Source: Ciona savignyi
Taxonomy: Eukaryota > Chordata > Ascidiacea > Phlebobranchia > Cionidae
Assembly (NCBI GenBank): GCA_000149265.1
Contig: CH003412.1
Span: 1,439,808-1,503,807, forward strand
Direction of reading: 5' to 3'
Length of the DNA stretch: 64,000 nucleotides
A model generated the notes under the pieces. It was not told the origin of the DNA. It worked only from the letters and a program-made list of their open reading frames with translations, and searched no databases. The first letter of the stretch is position 1. Every line of letters starts with the position of its first letter. Below, piece by piece: positions 1 to 14,570 of this stretch. Both the position numbers and the translations under genes were made by a program.

Positions 1-3000
1 TGAGGGTATATGCGAAATAGCCTACCGGCGCGTCATTCACATGTTTGCTTGCGTCAATGGCCCCATGGATGGGATGCCTGAGGTTTCTATGGTTGAAATT
101 TTCCAAAACAACCAGGTCCGCTCGAAACAATACACAACTTGCCAGAAATTTTTTACAAACAATCGTGCCGGAAAAAGGCGGTCCTATGTTACTCGCATTC
201 ATCTAAATTATTTAGGAATTATGACTTAAACTTTTGTCAATATCAATCCGACTACCCATTAGCCCCGCTCTCTCCTTCTCGTTCTTTTTATGAAGCCGCA
301 ACCCTGGTCGGATCACCGCGTTTGCGCGTTCGTTGACCCACTATAATACAAGCAAGCCGCTAACCGAAATTAATAATCGAACCGATGAGCTATCTGATTA
401 GGAATGACCCTATGTCGCGACTGGATTTCCGTCTAATAGAATTTGCACTGACCGTATTTCGGTTAATTCCACCCCACACCGATCTATAGAGTGGATAGCG
501 GGAACGATTTTGATGAAAGTTCGCTCGCCACCGATCCATTAATGAATAAAAATACTGTTTAGTTCAGTTTTTATCGCCATTGAGCCGCTATTGGCTTATA
601 AACTAAAGCGACAGACCAGGTGTGTAACACTCATCTCTTCGTCGAATTTCGTGACCTAAAAGTCAATCAAACCAGGGAACGTGTGGCCGATCGCGCTTTC
701 GCCTAAACAAGCCATTGTTCTCAGAAGCTTTGTAATCGAGCTCTTTCCGCCACAGGACAAATCTTAGCAACACATGGCTTGTTTGTACGGCAACTTGCAC
801 CAACAAGATCCGCTTCAACTCTCCATGCAAACTACATTGTTCGATTCCCACAGCTTTTCGGCTATCCATTTTTAATGGTGTTTTTAGCTATGCAATGCCA
901 CATGCTTAATTTTAAGTTAAACATATGGAGTATTAATTTAAATATATTTACCTACATATATTTGTGTGGGATAAATTTAATGGTATTGAATCTCACATTA
1001 AAGTCAACACGGGGTAGATAATGCTGAGTTGATTTTCCTAACACGATGTCGTGTTGGCCATCACTTCGACAACGCAACTTGGCTTCGGGGGCAAAATTAA
1101 CGGTGAAGTTCGAGGGCAGCCGCTTAATTGGAGGGACGGGAAAAGCTGGTGACTTATTATCGTGAGGGATGCGATGCATAATGAATGGAGACGCTGGCGG
1201 GGAAATGCGATATGCGTGTATTTTAATCGCATGTGACGAGATATATTATTCATAACGAAGCACCGGCGATCCTCGCCAGAAATCTGACGCTGCCTACGAA
1301 CGACCCGCGTTCGCGTAAGTGACTAGTCGTGTTGAGACCATCCGCAACCGCACTTGAACCGAGCAATGCCGTGGGAAACAGGGGCTGGACTTTACGGCTG
1401 CCTGTTCTGGTCTCCATCCTTCCAAAGGGTTATTATGTAACTATACTATTACAATAAATGGACAAATTGAATCCAATTTCACCTGCGTACAATTTAGGTC
1501 GATAACACAATATTGAAGAAAAACCAAATATATGTAGTATATATAGACCTTAGCACATAAGTAACAATACGGCTTGCCGTTGGGTTTCTATTAAGTTTAC
1601 GGTTAGCGATTTTACAACTATGTATGAAATAAACACAGTTTTGTAAAATAAAGGTGTTAATTGTGCATTTTCTATTTTTCTGGAAAAAAAGCTCCCAATA
1701 TACGGAGTGGTACCATCTCAAAATTTGTATGTAAAAAATTGGGTACAGGTTGATGATTATTTACGCTTCAATTTTAAATAGTGAAAGAATCTAAGACTTT
1801 CTGTGACAGGATTTTGAGTGACAGCCCGTTTTGTGAGGTCAGTTTGCGTTGGAGAGATATGCAAAATAATTGGTTGAAGGCCTATATATCTTGTTTTTGT
1901 TTAATTCTTCGAGCAGTCCCACGTTGTCATTTCTCGGTAAAGCCTGTCGTTATTTAGCAAGGTATTAATGAATTACAACAGCAGCCATCAATATGCATAT
2001 GCGCACTGGTTTCCGTTTTAAGATTTTGCGACCACAAACGCGCAGCAAATAGTATGTTGGTTATTTGGATGTGCGTAATTACTGGACGGTGGACAAATCG
2101 ACGGATTGCCTTTGCCACAAAAGTAACAAGCAAGGTGTGGCTGGAAGTAAAATGCGATTTGTGGTTTTCAATACTAAAGTTCTGCTTGGTGGCGCAAATG
2201 TCAATTTAACTACATCTTGATAAGAGGAAGAACAATAATCTTAGTTGGCTGAGAATGCGCGGAAATTCCAGTTCTGCCCACTGCCCCGTGGTCTCGGTCA
2301 AGGGCCGGCATAAATTGCCACTGCTAGATTATATAGCTACAAATATCGGCCGCTTATCACCACAAATAATCGATTATCTTGATTTGCTGGAATATTTTCA
2401 CGATCTGTTCTGCGGTCGTTCAACAAATTTAAAATGGACTCTGCCATAATTATACTTGATAGCGAGAAGTGTGCTCTTCAAACTACGGTGGAGAAAGGAA
2501 CAAAATGTTTTTATGGAAATTGTGGGATTTGTTTTTTAACGGTTTATTTTCAAGTTGTTGTGAACACCTGTGCATTTGGTTTATGTGATTTTAAAGTGTG
2601 CTTACATATCAAAAATGCATATTGCATGGGTTTTCTAGTACTGATGTTGTGATATAGCCTCTTTTAACAGTGCGGTGAAATTGCAGATTGAATTTAAGCG
2701 AGTTTGACACACGTCATTTCACTTGTTTCCCCAGTGGATAGCTCGAGTGAGTTAAACCAACAAATGGGTTCAATGTCACTAGCGGAATCGATAGCAATCC
2801 ACGAATACGACAACTCGGTAATTGTTATAGGCAGTTCGAAATTCCACCCTAATCACTATATAGCACTGGGAGAAGGTAACCAAATGAACATGCCACAGGT
2901 CCCTTCAACTGATAAAGCACAACCGCCGCCATTCATTTGAAATCATGCACAACCAGAAACCAATGTTTAGGCTGGGTGCTACCTCCAATTTATGCTTGGC

Positions 3001-5762
3001 ACAGCGGAACTGTTTTGGATCAAGCGAGACGTTCGTATCTGAAAACAGCGATTACCTGTGCGATTTTCCGCCGCTTGTAAACAGAACGTCTTAATCTGAC
3101 GCGCGCGGAGAAAGGGGTGCATAATTAAACGCATCGGCACGAGCCGGACGTCACTTGACAGACTCTTGGTTTACTTTCGGATCTCAAAAATGATTGTAAT
3201 CAAGGTGATGGCTTGCCAGGTTTATTGGAAAACGTCCAAAGTTCCAATCAATGACACCCTCTCACATTTAATGCATCACTTCGATCTCTCAAATACCCTG
3301 CAAAACTACAGCCCAAAAAGTTGTACGAGATCCTGTCATAGACCATCACTCGTATGTCCGAAAACGTGTCAAAATAAGATTTTACGATTTCGGGTATGCG
3401 CGGTATTTGTTTGCGGCATTCAAGACATGAAGTGTGTGTGATAAGCGGTCTCATGCATATTTCATTCACTTCCAACAACAGTACCGCCATTAAGTAAAAG
3501 ATCAGATTTGCAAAGCTTTGATTGCAGTTCGACGTTTCTCTTAAACAATAGGTCCGTATAAGGCGAGACTCGGCACTTTATGCCTATCAGCATCCGCTCG
3601 GTTCGCGAAATCGTGACCACGGTCCTGCGGATTCGCTTTTTGGCCTTCGTTTCTGAAGAACCGGATAATGCTAGAAAAGTCTAAATAAAAGATTAGTCAC
3701 GTTATCGAAGTCTGTCGTTAGTGTTACTGTGAGAATGCTGTGTATTGCAAATATCCTATTTTGGATGAAATGGAATTTTCGTATGCCTATCCTTCTTAGG
3801 AATCGACAATATATTTATTAAATATGAAATTATACAGCTTAATCAACAAATGACAGAGTTACATAAACAAGATGCTGAATCACGTATCATATTCGTACTG
3901 ATTTCTCGAAGAACATTACTCCATTTTGTTTCTATGCGCTCAATGAAATAAAATGGTTGATTGGCTTCGGTATAGAAAGCTGATGGACTGCTACAGTTCT
4001 TTATGTACGCATCACGCACACACTTTAAATAGTCAGTAAGAGACTCGATGAATCACATGAATGCATATTGATCTCCTTTGTATCAACTGGAGCCTATCAG
4101 TCCACATCTAATATCGCCACTTGTTAGTTTACTTGGAAATTACCTGTAACTGTCAGTAAGTAAACACGCCAAGCTTTATTTAAACATTGTTACGGATGAA
4201 TAGAATCAACGCTGTCCCTCAAATATCCGCTTCGGCTTATGAATGATGCTTTTATCCGACTACCGGACGAGCGAAATCTCTGGAATGTATATCCACACCG
4301 CACTGATAGCACCGACATGTGTAACCATAAGTCGCCTAATTGATGGGTAAACGGAATTGTAAGTTTTTTAAGGGTTCTTTGTGGGTGAGACGACCTATCT
4401 TTGCCATGTCCTTCTGTTCGTGTTTCACCTAGTTTTTTTAAGCTATAGCCGGCCACACCAGACTATGATTAAATTCACTTTGATATTTTGCCACCTTTGT
4501 GATCATCGCGGAAAACGTACTTGAAATATAAGTAAAACCTTTAATCATGATCGGTAGAATTACGGCAACATGATAATATGTTCACGCATCAGAGCGGTCA
4601 TAATTTTTCCAAAAACTTCGAAAACAATCGTTTTCACCTACACGTTACTGTTGTTTTACACGCTACTGTCAGACATTAAGTTAATCTACCATATACAAAA
4701 ATAGCCTGCTTATAGTCGCTTAAAAGCAGCCTTGCCAAATATACAGGTCAAGATTTTAGGGCAATACTTCCATCACAATTACCCGCGCGACCAACAGCGT
4801 TTATGGGACACTTATTCGAGAGAGTGTCGTACAATCTTACTCCCCATCTACGATCTATAACGCCAGTAATTAGGACCTTGACATTAGCTTCAATCGAGGT
4901 ATTGATGTTACTAGATAAAATGGGTAAGATAAGAGATTTTCTATTTTGCGCGATAGTCTTGATTTATGAGCGCAATAATAAGAAACGTCATTTTTTCACT
5001 GTGGGCCTGTTAAAATATCGAAACCTAGGTTTATTGTCTTTTTTAGTTTAAATAAACCTGACAATGATTTTTTTTAATCTCATTTACTACTAACGCATGG
5101 GGATCCAATTAAAAGAATACTGTGTTATTTCAGTAACATACTTTTATGCGTTTGAAGGTAAAATGTTAGTAAATCTGGTCTGCCCGAGTTTTTAGTTCAA
5201 ATCTTGGAAAATGAAACAAACAAAGTAATTTTGAAATATACATAAACAAGACTTCTTTATTGCTGATGCACATTAAGACAGACGAACGTAATCATTGTGA
5301 TAAAGCCTAGCCTTTAACAAAAATAGTCAAAGGAAACTTGTGTAAAATCTAAATACAAAATCCCTTTCTATTAATTTAAGTGTATTTACAAGCTATTCGT
5401 CATGGTTAGACTGTCCTGTCGCCTTGTCGCATCATCTCGTTTACAGTAGCCATATGTTTTGATAACATCACAGTCCTTCTCAGATGAAAATTAAAAGTCT
5501 CTTAGTGTCAACTACAAGCCGTGACGCAAACTTGCGATGCTGTATTCTGCTTTTAATTCGTTGTAGATTACGAATCAGATATAGTTATGATAAATAAATA
5601 ACTTTGCTCGGTAACTGTGTCGATGCGGTTTTTGACGAAGAATGTTCGTGATTTGAAATTTTGCAGAATAAATAAAAAATGCATACATTGTGATTTTTAC
5701 TGGCAGTACTGAAAGATCTTTCATCGCCACTTTCTCTTCCCTGATCTATCGTCTCTTAATTG
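1..5762. other. Left part of Irx upstream gene desert
   Basis: No convincing coding gene is visible. Open frames are short (under 95 codons), lack splice-consistent partners and resemble no family I know. The base composition is AT-rich, broken by GC-richer islands around 240-340, 1040-1400, 2240-2420, 3000-3160, 3540-3680 and 4190-4480. Such islands are typical of conserved regulatory DNA or unrecognised exons in compact tunicate genomes. Their function is inferred only from composition and from the position upstream of a homeobox gene. Confidence 0.5.
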
Positions 5763-5905
5763 GACGCACGATTCCAATTACTTGTTTAACCTTCTTACAC
5801 AGAGAACGCTAAGCGACGCATTAGACGCCACAGTGCACTGCTTAGTGTCAGAAGGGCGACGCTCAAATATCGATCTCAATTTGACAGTTTGGCCTGTAAA
5901 TCGTT
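5763..5905 (+). repeat. Element B, copy 1 (inverted partner at 20822-20964)
   Basis: This 143-bp element matches the reverse complement of 20822-20964 with three mismatches and no gaps. Similarity fades outside it: short shared words (TTAATT on the left, CGTT..CGAT on the right) continue for a few bases and then stop. It contains homeodomain-like CCAATTA, Fox-like TGTTTAA, Onecut-like ATCGAT and Meis/TGIF-like TTGACAG words. There are no terminal inverted repeats, so it does not look like a MITE. The plus frame is open across most of the element, and a CTTCTTACACAG acceptor-like string and CCT|GTAAAT donor-like string bracket it, so a conserved short exon or ncRNA cannot be excluded. I favour a duplicated cis-regulatory element of the Irx domain. 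Confidence 0.8.
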
Positions 5906-6640
5906 CCCGATCTTTCGACGAAGTGAGTTGAATTAATAAAGATTTACAAATTTTCTTATTTCAGTGAAGAATGATCGAAACTTTTTTTAACCACCACGAT
6001 ACATTATTTAAAACCAACTTTATACAGCTGCATTTAAAACCAATCTTATGCATTAAATATTTATTGTTGTTTTTTACTCTTGTTTCAAAACACATATGAA
6101 AGATGTTTTGCTAAAAATTTAAAGAATTTGCGTTTGTGCATGTATTTTATGTTCGCGGTAGTTGGAAATTTCTCATGGCCTGTCAGGCGACCGCGAGCGC
6201 CCCATGCCGGCGCAAACAACAGCAGCACAGTTTCTTGGTATTCTCCGGCATACTCTTATACGCATTTCCGTGGTTTATACGTGACCAAGAGTCAAGTCTG
6301 CGCGGCTGGTGGTTTATAAAGACGCAAACAATGCACACAGATGTGGAGGGAGAATCGCACCAAATCCTCTGACAAACAAGATTGGTTTAATCACGCCATG
6401 AATGATCCACACTTTAGCTACAAATAGCCTAAGCCGACTGGAAACCATTCGAAACCAAAAGTAGCCGCAATAAATAATAATAATAAAATGAAGTGATAAA
6501 ACTTAAATTTTCAGATGAAAGATTATTCTAACACTAAGTATTGGCTGTTGGCAAGAGTGTAGTTCTTCGATAATCGACAAAATAGATTGCACATTCACTT
6601 CCCCTCTGCTAATAAGCAGTCGATGCGCAGTCATCGATCG
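5906..6640. other. Spacer between elements B1 and A1
   Basis: No gene is seen. A GC-richer island at about 6170-6320 contains overlapping short open frames of 78-79 codons in two frames, which is expected by chance in GC-rich DNA. Nothing here aligns by eye to the corresponding spacer between A2 and B2, which is about eight times longer (about 6.1 kb versus 0.74 kb). Confidence 0.45.
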
Positions 6641-6792
6641 CGGCGCCGCAAGCGATTTGTCAAAGCGAGCGATTTCATTAACCGTTTGGAGTCATATTCG
6701 TAGCCTCCCGCTCGGATCGATCCTCTTGTCAGAGATTACTTCTTCGGAGGCGACACTAATTGCCGATTCAGTTTCGGATCGTTGGACTCGCG
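6641..6792 (+). repeat. Element A, copy 1 (inverted partner at 14571-14724)
   Basis: About 150 bp are identical, apart from two substitutions, to the reverse complement of 14571-14724. The left edge decays through shared words (TAAGCAG, CATCGA) and the right edge through a shared GATAATTGA after an 11-bp length difference. That is how a constrained block erodes, not how a transposon ends. Candidate sites include TGTCA/TGACA words, GATTA and CTAATTG homeodomain words and a Myb-like AACCGTT. One plus frame is open for about 55 codons and one of the two substitutions is silent in it, so a tiny coding exon remains a weak alternative. Confidence 0.82.
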
Positions 6793-9700
6793 TTTGAATC
6801 GCCGATAATTGAAAGTGTCGCAAAACTGGTTTAGCCCAATCTACAATATAACTTAGGCCGCATTTTTGATGGGTTGCGTTAGAATTTACGTTGTGTGCGT
6901 AACTGACGCTTGTCTGGTAATGCTTTCACACAGCGAGGATTGGTGCTTTATACACTACAACATTGTCAATATGGGAAATCTTAAATATTGCCCATATTAT
7001 TTAAAATTGGGCATTATTTGCCACAATATTATACCAAACACATGCCACAATATTATAAACGACTTCGGTGCTTAATGAAGGACACTGATATTATTACGGT
7101 TGAACTTACCTGTACGAACACCACCTGAGCGAACGTAAGTAAGACAAACGACGTATAAACTTAAAAAGGTGTATGTTAGTTGGCAGAATATGACGAGTCA
7201 CTGTCACTTAGCTCACCTAATCGTATCTGGTTTATGGCAAGTTAAATCGAAAATATGACAAATTTATTCTTAAAGGACACTTAATGGGTTAATGTATGGC
7301 GTACATAAGATAAACCTATATTGGCTTAATATCCAATCGAAATGGGCCCGAATGACCGTCACAAGTACGTCAGCCGTATACTTTATAAACACATCAGACG
7401 AGCATAACCTAACCTGATTCAATTAGATTCCGGTGCTTAATAGGATATGTCTTTCGTGCCCAGTTTTACTATGGTAGTCGTGAATCAATTCTGACTTCGG
7501 AAAAAGGTTTATCTCTAAGGATCCCATCGTTATTAGAAGGATCCGAATGTGGCCCCTACTCCTAACCGACCCTGATAGTATAACGAGCTTATATTGAGCA
7601 TAATCCTGTTTTTGTGAACATGAGTCGCTTGCTTCACAAAGATCGACTTGATCCGACTTTGAAAGGGATATTGAGTTAATTGATTGCATGAGTGGTTTGG
7701 AAAACTCATTTAAAACGATTTTCGGCGCCTTTTATTTCGGCTTTTATGGTGCCCGTAGCGTTTTCCATCAAATCAAATTTATGCTTTATTAAATACTTTA
7801 ACTGTGGTTCATATCTGTAAAACAAGTATGTAACTCGCAATAGACAACGTTAATAAGCAGGTAGAGTTCCTGTTTTGACGGCGAAACTGAACCAGCATGG
7901 GTCTTACTGATCAGCTATAGCTGATGGGAAAATGGCGGAACCGGCATTCAGTCCCAGAACGAATCAGCGCGAGTCACGGAGTCCTGCTATACAGTATTCT
8001 TCCACATGAACTCGTGTGATCCTGTGCTTCCCGCACGCGCACTACGCCTTTATATCCACCGTGAAATAAACGCAAAATTCTAAACCATTTTCATTCCAAA
8101 GAACATTACAATTGTTTTAATAGAAACCAAACTACTTACCCAAATAAAGCTCTACTTGAGTTTGATCTCTTCAAATTGAAACTATATCCAAGTTTTAAAT
8201 GTCAGTTTTTATAAACAATTTAATTTTTTAAATGCATTTCTGTGCCTATGAACCTTAAACCAGGTGTATTTTGTAGTCTTCGTTTAAAGATACATTATCG
8301 AGATCACTGGGTCCAAATTGCACTCAATACAACAACGTGATGCAATAGTTGCTTAAAAGGGCAATGCATAGAAAAGCAAACCCGTTTCCATATAGAAAAT
8401 TGTCATACTTTGTTGTACCTCCGGAAATTCGTGATTCAGAATGTTGACTGCGTTTTTGTTTTTCTGTAAACATTACATAAGCTGCATGAAGTGCCTATCG
8501 GTCACTTTCGTAACAGCTAACGTTTAAATTTTCTATTCAAAACCAGCAGGTACTTAATTCGGGATAACAGGATTAAAATAAAAAGGCATATACATGGAAT
8601 AATCTGCTTTCGTTATAACTAGTCTAGGTAGAGTAACACTTGGTATAGTTTTTAGTTGGACAATTTAAATTATCACCGAAAATGTATAAAGCATTATATT
8701 TTATTTGGATATCATTATTTTGTTGCAAGCTTGTCCAAAAATCCGGTACACAAGTACTTTTTTGTACAAAAGAGGGATTAAACTCGTATATCACCGCATT
8801 TTTAGCTATATACATTTTTACAATACAACAAAACGTTATCTTTAAAAAGGCTTCTTTTGCGCGGTAAAAAATTCTGGGAATATACCAAACTCGCTTTTGG
8901 TAGGTTTCTTGTTTAACATATAACTTGAAATATTCACAAATTTTAACCCGTAATAGTCCGGCTGTATCAAGCGTTATAATCGTGTTTCGAGAATGTGCCT
9001 ATACACAAACACAGAAAATACTTAAAGTACAATTTATATTATAACGAACATTATCGCCAATTTATCTGGACCCATCTGATCATGATCGTGAAAATATTTA
9101 TAAACACTTTACTTCAAAACCTAAATAGATCACGTTAAAATGTTGCTTGGCCGTTTAGGGTTAAATGCTGCTAAAGATAGGGTTTTATGGTATCCAAACT
9201 GTTTAAGTTAAATATCTCAATATAAAACTTTCATCAAATACAATATACCATGAACTTAACAGCGCGTGTTGTCTGTTATTCCCAACGCGTTCCCGTCATT
9301 CATCTATATTAAATCCGTCCGCTCTGTCGGACCCGTTTACCAGCATCGTTAACCGGATGATGGTGGCAGTCACTCTACTCGCATTTCTTATTGATCTTAA
9401 TCAATTTACTTCGTGGCGTCCGCCTGTCCTGACCTACATCGCAGAGTAGCCTTACTTGATGAAACGATTAACCGGCACAACACACATGACCCTGATTTTA
9501 TGAACAAATTTTATGGTACCTGAATTAACATTTCAAGGTTTTTATTTACAGTATTGTACACCCGTATACTCAGCTTTATTGCAATCATATCCACATTTTG
9601 ATTTCATTTAAGTCGCTGGAAAAATCCTGTATTCCATTTTGGCTTAGGTCGGTTCGTATATGTCAACAAGTATCACGTGCAAAATAAACGTCATTTATTT

Positions 9701-12700
9701 TGTACCTGGTTAACAACTTTCTCAACACCCGGGGTACCAGTTGTTGCGTTATTTTCAGACTATGATTGTGTTTATTTTCATGTATAATATATACACCACA
9801 ATTTTCGTTGTGACTTCAGTTCATGCGAAGTTTACTCTATCTTGTTAAACTTGCACATAATTAAAAGGCCCGCAGTAGTTCATATGTTTTGGCGCCTCGC
9901 GCCAAAATTGGTAAGGTATTCCTAACCTTTGATGTACTCCTTTAAATTAACACCATTTAAAAAATAATACGAATCAGAAAGTCTGATATTAAGAGTTAGA
10001 CTTTTTTAAATTTTACCTCACAACTTATTTCTATGTTTATTTTAATACACAACTTTTATTTTCTATAATTGGCTCTGTAATTTTTTAGTCGTTAAAGCAT
10101 CGCATCCTATATGTTATCGGCCGCATTAACACTGTGTAAATATACTTACTGTCAAACGTGCGCTTTAAAGGGGTTATACAAAAATTCTCTTTTAATCGTC
10201 GCTATTTTTAACCTTATCAGGACCCGCGTAATAAACACAAGGTAACTACTTACCAAGACCGACTCACTTTTTATTCAGATGCTGTACATTTAGCGTCTCA
10301 TACTACCATAAGCCTGGCAATATACACTGACCAACTCAGAAAATAAGTAATTCTAAAAAAGGCTTTATTTTAATCATCATCCTATGCTTACGAATATTCG
10401 TCTATACGACTCCATTCTGACCATGCGAGAAAGCTGTGGTTTTCAATCAGCAACTCGAGACCCCAAAGCGCAATGAGGAAAAAACGTTTCGTATTGTCAT
10501 CGGTAGTCCACAGACGGTAACTGTCTGGTTGGTGTTCTACGCCTGCCTCGCTTTGATTCGCTAGGAATTAACAGCAACGATTTGCCAAAAGAAAGAAACC
10601 TGCTCTGAAGAGCAACTTTCTGTGGTCAGGCGCGTATGACTCAATAGTTATTTTCAAGTTCAGATGACACTGAATGGTGAAACGTGTGAGGTACCTGCCT
10701 GCATCGTCGCTATTCTTAAACCAAAGTTTATTCGAATTACATGGAATATATGCAAAACAATGATTTGTATTTTACCCAACCACCTTCGGGCACACTACAA
10801 AAGTTATTATAAAAAATGCTAAAAATTCCAAGCCGTGAGCAAAGCCTCTCGCAGTCTAAACACAAGTCTGATTTAGATGCCACTTGATGCTCTATTAAAG
10901 CGATCTGCCTGAAATGTTTAGCGCAGTAAAATTTCTCGCAATATCAACAGGGCGTTGATTTAACACAAAGACAAATGCACGATCTTGATCCATACCCCGA
11001 AAAACGTGTTTTACGTATCCATCGACTGCACGATTTGTTTGGCAAACTCGTAAATAATTAAGATGCGGAAAGTGAGATATAAGTTATAAGCGAACTTATC
11101 ATTTCTTTAACTCCCACGCTAACATATTTCTACGATGAACATTACCAGCGGGGAAATTGGCTCCAACGCATTTGTGTTTATACTTTTTTTGCAATACCAG
11201 CATGATTTGGTGATTTTGGTGATACATTTAGAAAAACGTCGTATTTTTAACTGCCTAATTTAGTCGTGTGCACAAAAATAGCCACAGCTTACATTTAAAT
11301 ATTTATCCTATAATATCGCATCAATTTTCGGATGGCTTTATAGTAAACGGGAACATACCATTTTGATTTTACCTGCATCTCGACTTTTTCTGAAAAGTCC
11401 AAAAATGTTGGGATTTTTTAACTCTATTTCAGTCTGCTATTTAAAATAAGGAAAGAATACCAGGTCCCGTTTTCAGCTACCAGTTCGCCATCATCGAGGC
11501 AACAGTAGCAAAAACAGAGAAATTCCCAGAAAGCTGTTGCCGTGGCACGTTAATAACATAACAATTGGTTGGATGTGAAACGTTTGATGGTTAATCACAT
11601 ATTGTCGCGCATATTAATTGCTCTGGTCTTAGCGCCACGGTCAAGTATCTCTATAGCGAGAATAGGTATAATTGCGCCAATGTCCCGCTAATAATTGCAT
11701 GTGTCGATTGGGTAAAGAACGCATCAAAGGACCGACGTGGGTGTAAATGATTGATGTCGGAACGAGAAGAGAGAACTCCTCTGAAACCAGATTCTGGGTG
11801 TTAGGGTAAACCTGGTGTGGCGAAGCCTTTGTACAGCCCTACTGGAAATTATCAGAGATACTTGGGAATAGCGATCGACAATTTTACTCCCACTGCAGTC
11901 AGAATGACGTCACAACAGTGTCGTTGTCCACACGCCTACGTCATATAAACAAGGGCCTGAGTGGACTTTGATCAAAATCTTCCTGACACGCTTTTTGCCA
12001 GTACCACTGCTTCTGTTTTGACGTAACAAGGCACCTTTTAGCACAATAGAAACAGCCTTCGGCTGATCATTAAACTTAGGATAGGAAGCAAAATTACAAG
12101 CCAAACCTTTCCGTTTTCGCAAGTTATAGTCAATAGCGAACTTAAACGTGGACGCACTAAGCAATTAATCAAAGCTGATAATCGGTCATTAACAAGCAAG
12201 TACCTACGTCATTGTTCAATTGACGGATTTCACCGCGTCAACTGGTTATAGGTATTTATAGAGATACACTAATTGTTTACGTAGGTTTCGTTTGATTTCA
12301 CGCCTTTCAGTGTCAATTTGTCGCCTTATGAAAAATTTTATTTTGAATGTAAATTGTATCGTACAAATTGCAAACAAGAAGATAATGATTTCACTTCTGC
12401 CGGATTGTATTCCGTTTGCCTGTATAGGCGATAGCTTTCATGGTCTGACGCTGTCACCATACACCTTTGTAAGCTTATTTAACCTAAAGTGGGCTCGGCA
12501 CTTAAAACAAGTTTTAAAGAAGACCGCCCAATTGACACTCAATTGTTGCCTACATACAAATGACCCGATACGTCTTGTCGCTTGTTCCTGATACGTTTAC
12601 ACTTCATGCCGCTTTTACTTTAACATTAATGTGTGGTACCGAATATGTTAAATATTGTTGATCTTATATTTTTTATCATTATCGTCAAGATATTAATGTT

Positions 12701-12950
12701 TCAATTTATTTTGTGATGATTTGAACCTGTTATGGTTATAGTATTTTAAATTATTGACTGTTTTGGGGTAGGTAAAAAATAAGGTCGATAGTAAATATTT
12801 TGGACATATTTATTTTTATATGTTTTGTCGCAAAGAAATTGAAATAGAAACTAAACACTTATTGTGGTTAAAAAATAAGAGCTTCGATTCTGTCATCTGT
12901 TCTTGGCCAACAAAGATTCCGCGTCGACCGTTAACTGGTTCTTCTGTAAA
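6793..12950. other. Desert interval between elements A1 and C1
   Basis: No gene is recognised. GC-richer islands lie at about 7860-8060, 9250-9480, 10400-10700 and 11460-11950. A perfect cyclic-AMP response element palindrome (TGACGTCA) lies at 11905-11912 and an AP-1-like TGACTCA near 10637. Around 6966-7065 there are short near-repeats of CACAATATTATA and TTGCC words. Open frames up to 99 codons (12292-12591) look random in composition. Confidence 0.45.
11905..11912. promoter_or_regulatory. CRE palindrome TGACGTCA
   Basis: A perfect 8-bp CREB/ATF full site lies within a GC-richer island of the Irx desert. The motif is seen directly; binding and function are inferred. Single 8-mers occur by chance about once per 65 kb, so this one alone is weak evidence. 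Four copies occur in the window. Confidence 0.3.
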
Positions 12951-12953
12951 GGA

Positions 12954-13060
12954 ATTCTTGGCCCCAAAGAACATGTTTTCTCGGTGAGCTGAATAGACCA
13001 GCTGAGACGATTGGAAAGCAGAGAACATGAAATCAGGCACTTGAACAACGTACGAACATG
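12954..13060 (+). repeat. Element C, copy 1 (diverged direct partner near 17078)
   Basis: This segment shares with 17078-17187 an ungapped register of exact blocks: GAACATGTTTTC, TGAATAG, AAAGCAG, GAACATGAAAT and GAACAAC. The spacing between the first and fourth blocks is 54 bp in both copies. Overall identity is roughly 60-65%. Both copies lie in open frames on the - strand, but mismatches fall equally on all three codon positions, which argues against coding constraint. I read it as a paired regulatory element or an old duplication. Confidence 0.5.
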
Positions 13061-14570
13061 GCTCACTCACTGAGAAAAGATAGAACGCTCATCAATAGTG
13101 TCCCGTATTAAAAAGCATTGTAAGTCGCTGGAATGCGCGAACGACCTTAAAGATGTAGAACCCTGGATCAACCAGGTAAACATTTTGCTCTGAATCCTCC
13201 AGACAACGTTTCCCTTTGTATCCCGCGTTGTTCGACTATTTGAGAGCTACTGCTAAAGCGTTAACAGCCGATTCCTTGTGTTAAACTAACATTCTTCTTT
13301 ATGATAAGCAATGTTGGGTTCTTGTAAAACTCATGTATGCATGTGTAACGAGTACGTACCAGCATCTGAGCAGAACACTCATATAACATGAGTCAAAATC
13401 ATTGTGTTCACATAGGTAGTGAACATTTTCTCCTCGTATAGGCCTTAAAACTTTTGTAACGTGTGTGGAAAACTGCACACCACTTTAGGTGACGTTTTAT
13501 AAAAAAAAAAGTTTTATTTTTGCAGAATTTTTTTAAAATATTGGCCCTCTTCTAAGGGATAGTGGTGTTAATTTTTGTTTCAACTTTACCACAACGGTGT
13601 CCTTGATACTATAACGTCAATCCACAGTCAACGCTATCAGATTCTTACCGCCACGTATAATGCTACACTGCTTTATGACTTCCTGTGTATTCATCACCTA
13701 ACAGGTAGGTAGTTGGTTGTTTGTGACCTGCCATTACTAGCCCATTGAGACGGAATGCCCAATGATTTCGTTTTACTTTTGGGTCAAATTAAATTTATAA
13801 CTGACGTTCGGTTGATCGTACGAATTAAAATGATATTTCAACAATAATACCCGCGAAAGTGACGGAGAAATGCTAGCGACAGTTCCACTTATCCGGTTAC
13901 TCTAACCATCATTCAAAGCGACTTATTTGATATTAACACATTAGGGAATTAAAAACAGCCATTTACGCTTAAGCACACACAAGGAGCGAATCAATAATAA
14001 AATGAAATTTCACGGTTTTTATTAGTGTGTCGACGATCCAGTCTTCGACGTTCGGCCTCCGATGTGGGAGAACGAGACGCAGTACGCTCCCGTGACGTTG
14101 AGCTAATGTTGAAATGGTTGTTCGCACAGATTTCTATATTAAGTGTCATCGGAAAGATCGGTGACGACTCTTTCAGTGGAAACCACATCGCAACGGTTTT
14201 TAATTTCCAACCATATGATATTGCTTAAAGTTTATCCGAGTTGCATGAAATTGCCATTGCTTTAAACATCAATCATACCGAAATAACATTTCATTCACAC
14301 ATAAGTTACCCGCTGTCTAACGTGTCACTTCACATCAATCATAAGTATGTTGTATGAGAAATGTTTTGTCACACTCAACCCCGTTTTTAATTTGGTTTGG
14401 AAACATAAGAATATCTAGGTCCTTGTTGGCTTTATAGGAAATTTAATTTTATTAGCTGAGGGCTTAAAAGAAACAAGAAACGGGCTTTTAAAACAGGGCA
14501 GCGAAACAACATTTATACGAGAGCAAAAACTTGCAGTAGTCCAGCTAAACTTGACGTTGCTGTCAATTAT
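13061..14570. other. Desert interval between C1 and A2
   Basis: No gene is seen. A homopolymer A run lies near 13500. A GC-richer island spans about 14025-14200, with opposing open frames of 65-67 codons on both strands, which is typical of a stop-poor GC island and not of a gene. Confidence 0.4.

Noticed and set aside
2704-2940. 78-codon frame with protein-like composition
   Set aside because: Too short, with no homology I recognise and no flanking exons in phase.
5763-6792. Elements A and B as MITEs
   Set aside because: No terminal inverted repeats, no target duplications, and similarity fades gradually outside the cores.
12292-12591. 99-codon open frame on +
   Set aside because: No recognisable family and no conserved partner or splice sites; random-like.
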